DNA from: Acidimicrobiales bacterium
GTDB lineage: Bacteria > Actinomycetota > Acidimicrobiia > Acidimicrobiales > RAAP-2
Length of the DNA stretch: 7,505 bases
Reading direction: 5' to 3'
NCBI GenBank assembly: GCA_017883105.1
Contig: JADGOF010000096.1
Coordinates: 1-7,505, forward strand
Part shown: piece by piece, positions 4,968-7,505 of the stretch
How the letters are laid out: each line of letters starts with the position of its first letter
Position numbering within the stretch: the stretch's first letter is position 1
The notes under the pieces: generated by a model
What the model was told of the DNA's origin: nothing
Databases searched by the model: none
The model's input: only the letters and a program-made list of their open reading frames with translations
Made by a program: the position numbers and the translations under genes

Positions 4968-6904
4968 GCAACTTCCTGCAAAGCACCGTCTTCGGTGTCA
5001 TGTTCGGCGCCGGATACGCCATTGCCGCCACCGGCCTCGTGGTCACCTACACGACCTCGGGCGTGTTCAACTTTGCCCAGGGTGCGGTCGGGATGATCGC
5101 CGCCTTCGCCTACTGGGAACTGGTCTCGGCTCACAACCTCCCGGTGCTGGTGGCGCTGGTCATCATCTTGGTCGTCGGCGCGGCGATCTCCGGGGCGTTG
5201 GTCGAACGGGTGCTTATGCGACGGTTGCACGGGGCCTCGGTCGAGCGGCCGGTGATGGTGACACTGGGCCTCATGGTGATCCTCACCGGAGTGGCCACGA
5301 TCACCTGGAGCCCGAGTACCCAGCGGCTGGTGGGCTACATGGTGAACGGGCAGTTCCGCCTGGTGGGGATCAACATCGAGTATCAGGAGGTGCTGATCAT
5401 CGGTGTGGCCATCGCGGTGGCCATCGCCCTGCGGATGCTCTTCTACTCGACCCGGACCGGACTCGCCCTCCGCGCCGTGGTCGATGACCCCGAACTGCTG
5501 GCCATGTCCGGCGCGTCGCCCAATCGGATGAGCCAGTACGGATGGATCCTCGGGTTCATCATGGCCGCCCTGGCCGGCGTCCTGTTGGCGCCGACGCAGA
5601 GCACCGGATTGAACATCGAAGCGATGACCCTGTTGGTGGTCAACGGGTACGCCGCGGCCATCGTCGGCCGGCTCAAGAACATTTCGGTGACCTTCGCCGC
5701 CGCCATAGGTATCGGGCTGGCCGAGGAGTACGTGATCAGCTACGCGCTGCCCCATTTCCCCCAAAGCGTCCAGCAGGACGTCAAGTTGGCCCTGCCCATG
5801 GTGTTCTTGTTCATCGCCCTGGTCACCCTCCCTTCGGTGCGACTACGGGCAGTGGGACGACTGAACACCATGCGGGCGCCGCGGGTGGCCGGCGGTCGGG
5901 AGTCCCTGGTTGGCGGCGTCTTCTTCTTCGGCGTCGCCGCGGTAGTGGCCGTTGTCTTCGACAACACCGCGTTCAAGGGCACCACCGTGCTCGACCTGGG
6001 CGGGGTGGTCATGGCCCTGGGCATCGTGGGCCTCTCCCTGGTACTAGTGACCGGCTACTCCGGTCAGGTCTCGCTCTGCCAGTTCTCCTTCATGGGGATC
6101 GGCGCCTTCGTCATGGGGAAGATCGCCGGCGGCGGTTCGCTGCTCGGCCTGGTGGCGGCCACCGTGGTCTGCGCTGCAGTAGGTGCGCTCATCGCCCTGC
6201 CCACTATCCGCCTCCGCGATCTCTACCTGGCCCTCGCCACCTTCGCCTTCGCCGATGCGGTGGCCAACGGCTTCTTCATCGACACCCACATCTACGGCGT
6301 CGGAGGCGTCAGCATCGGCCGGATCATCCTGCCCGGGCTGTCCTTCGGCGGGGACGCCGCCGAGTTCCTGATGGTCACCGCCTTCTTCGTGCTGGCCGCA
6401 TGGTTGGTGCTGGCCATCCGGCGCAGCCTGTTCGGCCGCCGGCTGGTGGCGGTCAACGACTCCCCCGCGGCCTGCGCCACCGTGGGCCTCAACATCGGCT
6501 TCACCAAAGTGGCGGTGTTCGCCATCGCCGCCGGCATGGCCGGCCTGGCCGGTGCCCTGTACGGCACGGTGCAGGCGGTGGTGGGCACGTCCGACTTCGA
6601 CTTCTTCGCGGGCATCATCTTCGTGCTCTTCGTCACCATCTGGAGCATCCGGACCGTGTCCGGGGCGTTCCTCGCGGCTCTCTCCTACGTGGTGCTCAAC
6701 CAGCTGTGGCCCAACGGCCTCGGCCTGTTCGCCGGCATGGGGATCATCCTGATCGGTCGGGCCGCGGGGGGCATCCTCGGGATCGAGGCGTTGCAGTTCC
6801 GTCTTCCGTGGGTGAAGCGGCCCGCCGGCGATGTGGTCAGTGTGGCGAGCGCCCCCTTCGAGAGCGCCGGCGTGATCGAGCGTGGTACCCGTGCCGCCGG
6901 CTGA
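4964..6904 (+). CDS. Fused LivH-LivM permease of a branched-chain amino acid-type ABC transporter
   Basis: This 646-residue integral membrane protein joins two permeases usually made from separate genes. Residues 1 to about 295 are LivH-like: an N-terminus close to LivH consensus, TTSGVFNFAQGAVGM at 30-44, and the ATPase-coupling loop YSTRTGLALRAVVDDPELLAMSGA at 161-184. After a short linker near 296-314, residues 315 to about 612 are LivM-like: TGYSGQVSLCQFSFMGIGAF at 363-382, LRDLYLALATFAFAD at 417-431, and the second coupling loop GRRLVAVNDSPAACATVGLN at 491-510. Each half has roughly eight to ten hydrophobic segments. A polar tail of about 30 residues ends the protein. GTG 4964 is the only start codon after the in-frame stop at 4931. 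One chain would form the whole channel. The gene lies 58 bp after the binding protein and overlaps the ATPase gene by 14 bp. Confidence 0.95.
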   Translation: MSNFLQSTVFGVMFGAGYAIAATGLVVTYTTSGVFNFAQGAVGMIAAFAYWELVSAHNLPVLVALVIILVVGAAISGALVERVLMRRLHGASVERPVMVTLGLMVILTGVATITWSPSTQRLVGYMVNGQFRLVGINIEYQEVLIIGVAIAVAIALRMLFYSTRTGLALRAVVDDPELLAMSGASPNRMSQYGWILGFIMAALAGVLLAPTQSTGLNIEAMTLLVVNGYAAAIVGRLKNISVTFAAAIGIGLAEEYVISYALPHFPQSVQQDVKLALPMVFLFIALVTLPSVRLRAVGRLNTMRAPRVAGGRESLVGGVFFFGVAAVVAVVFDNTAFKGTTVLDLGGVVMALGIVGLSLVLVTGYSGQVSLCQFSFMGIGAFVMGKIAGGGSLLGLVAATVVCAAVGALIALPTIRLRDLYLALATFAFADAVANGFFIDTHIYGVGGVSIGRIILPGLSFGGDAAEFLMVTAFFVLAAWLVLAIRRSLFGRRLVAVNDSPAACATVGLNIGFTKVAVFAIAAGMAGLAGALYGTVQAVVGTSDFDFFAGIIFVLFVTIWSIRTVSGAFLAALSYVVLNQLWPNGLGLFAGMGIILIGRAAGGILGIEALQFRLPWVKRPAGDVVSVASAPFESAGVIERGTRAAG

Positions 6905-7505
6905 ATCGTCGGGTACCGGCACGGCCGCCCTCACCGTTTCCGAGGTGGCTGTCCATTTCGGTGGCGTGGCCGCGTTGAGCGACGCCAGCCTGCGTGTCGA
7001 GCCCGGCACGGTCACCGGGTTGATCGGCCCCAACGGCGCCGGGAAGACCACCCTCTTCAACGTGATCAGCGGGCTGCAGGCCCCGGCTCGGGGCTCGGTC
7101 CACCTCTTCGACATCGACGTCACCACCATGCGCCCCAATCGCCGGGCACGACTCGGGCTGGCCCGCACGTTCCAGCGGCTCGAGCTCTTCGGATCGATGT
7201 CGGCCGGTGAGAACGTCCAGGTGGGGCTGGAGTCCGCCGTCAAATGGTGGGAGTGGCGCCACCTGAGGCGGACCCTGCCGTGGAGGCACGGCGGAGAGGG
7301 CCCGGACGCCCCCCCCGTCGGGGACCCCCCCGGTGGCGGTTCCCTGGCCGTGGCCACCGGCGACCGCCTGCTCGAAGGGGTCGGTCTCGAGGGCCGCGGT
7401 GACGAACACGCCAGCGCCATGTCCACCGGATCGGCACGCATGGTCGAACTGGCCCGAGCCCTGGCCATCGGGCCGAAACTCCTGCTCCTCGACGAGCCGG
7501 GGTCG
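6891..7505 (+). CDS. livG: LivG-type ABC transporter ATP-binding protein, truncated by window edge
   Basis: The frame has no stop before the right edge, so only the first 205 residues are seen. This ATPase subunit should power the permease encoded just upstream. Walker A GPNGAGKT is at residues 46-53, the Q-loop glutamine in RTFQRLELF at 95, a signature region MSTGSARMVELARALA at 177-192, and Walker B LLLLDEP at 197-203. The signature reads STGS rather than the common S-x-G-Q form. The H-loop and LivG tail lie outside. Between ENVQVGLE and the signature is a longer than usual segment with WW and Arg-rich residues, then a Gly/Pro/Asp-rich stretch at about 134-150 encoded by poly-C tracts. GTG 6891 is preferred; GTG 6882 is also in frame, and a stop at 6873 rules out earlier starts. 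The 14-bp overlap with the permease gene indicates one operon with coupled translation. Confidence 0.92.
   Translation, partial: MPPAESSGTGTAALTVSEVAVHFGGVAALSDASLRVEPGTVTGLIGPNGAGKTTLFNVISGLQAPARGSVHLFDIDVTTMRPNRRARLGLARTFQRLELFGSMSAGENVQVGLESAVKWWEWRHLRRTLPWRHGGEGPDAPPVGDPPGGGSLAVATGDRLLEGVGLEGRGDEHASAMSTGSARMVELARALAIGPKLLLLDEPGS

Noticed and set aside
3514..5046. 510-codon open frame on the minus strand, antisense to the binding protein
   Set aside because: It spans the intergenic leader and the whole binding-protein gene, with composition typical of a complementary-strand shadow in high-GC DNA.
5542..6978. 478-codon plus-strand frame overlapping the permease
   Set aside because: It is an out-of-frame Arg/His/Gly-rich reading of the permease gene and has no hydrophobic or domain pattern.
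6044..7468. 474-codon minus-strand frame across the permease and ATPase genes
   Set aside because: The translation is Asp/Glu/Gly/His-rich shadow sequence, and the plus strand carries clear LivM and LivG motifs throughout.

Overview
The window is high-GC DNA with frequent GTG/TTG starts, compact spacing and gene content typical of Actinobacteriota. The mix of a WS/DGAT-type acyltransferase, a mycobacterial LipC/LipM/LipQ-like esterase and a LivH-LivM fused permease would fit Acidimicrobiia or a relative. That placement is a guess from gene style, not a taxonomic result.

Layout. (1) At 1-527 (+) lies the 3' end of a beta-propeller (YVTN/NHL-like) protein, cut by the left edge. It converges with the next gene across an 18-bp gap holding a small hairpin. 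(2) At 546-2042 (-) is a complete wax ester synthase/diacylglycerol acyltransferase with its HHxxxDG active-site motif. (3) A 102-bp divergent intergenic region separates it from (4) 2145-3377 (+), a membrane-anchored alpha/beta hydrolase with a complete Ser-Asp-His triad. (5) At 3378-3585 is the only sizeable non-coding stretch. It holds a candidate terminator for the hydrolase, two adjacent 22-bp direct repeats each containing a dyad (a likely tandem operator), and a leader hairpin. (6) At 3586-4905 (+) is a lipoprotein substrate-binding protein. (7) At 4964-6904 (+) is a LivH-LivM fused permease, preceded by a possible 10-codon leader ORF that overlaps its start. (8) From 6891 to the right edge (+) is a LivG-type ATPase, truncated just after Walker B.

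Genes 6-8 form one transport operon of the branched-chain/hydrophobic amino acid (HAAT) ABC family: a lipid-anchored binding protein outside the membrane, one polypeptide supplying both membrane halves, and a cytosolic ATPase. A LivF-type second ATPase is expected beyond the right edge. The substrate cannot be read from the sequence. Genes 2 and 4 form a neutral-lipid pair: one makes acylglycerols or wax esters, and the other is an esterase of the type found next to WS/DGAT genes in Mycobacterium tuberculosis.

No tRNA, rRNA, CRISPR array, insertion sequence or phage element was seen. Nothing amounts to a clearly new system. The most useful leads are the 22-bp tandem operator, the coupled leader ORF before the permease, the fused permease, and the Pro/Gly-rich insert with poly-C tracts in the ATPase.
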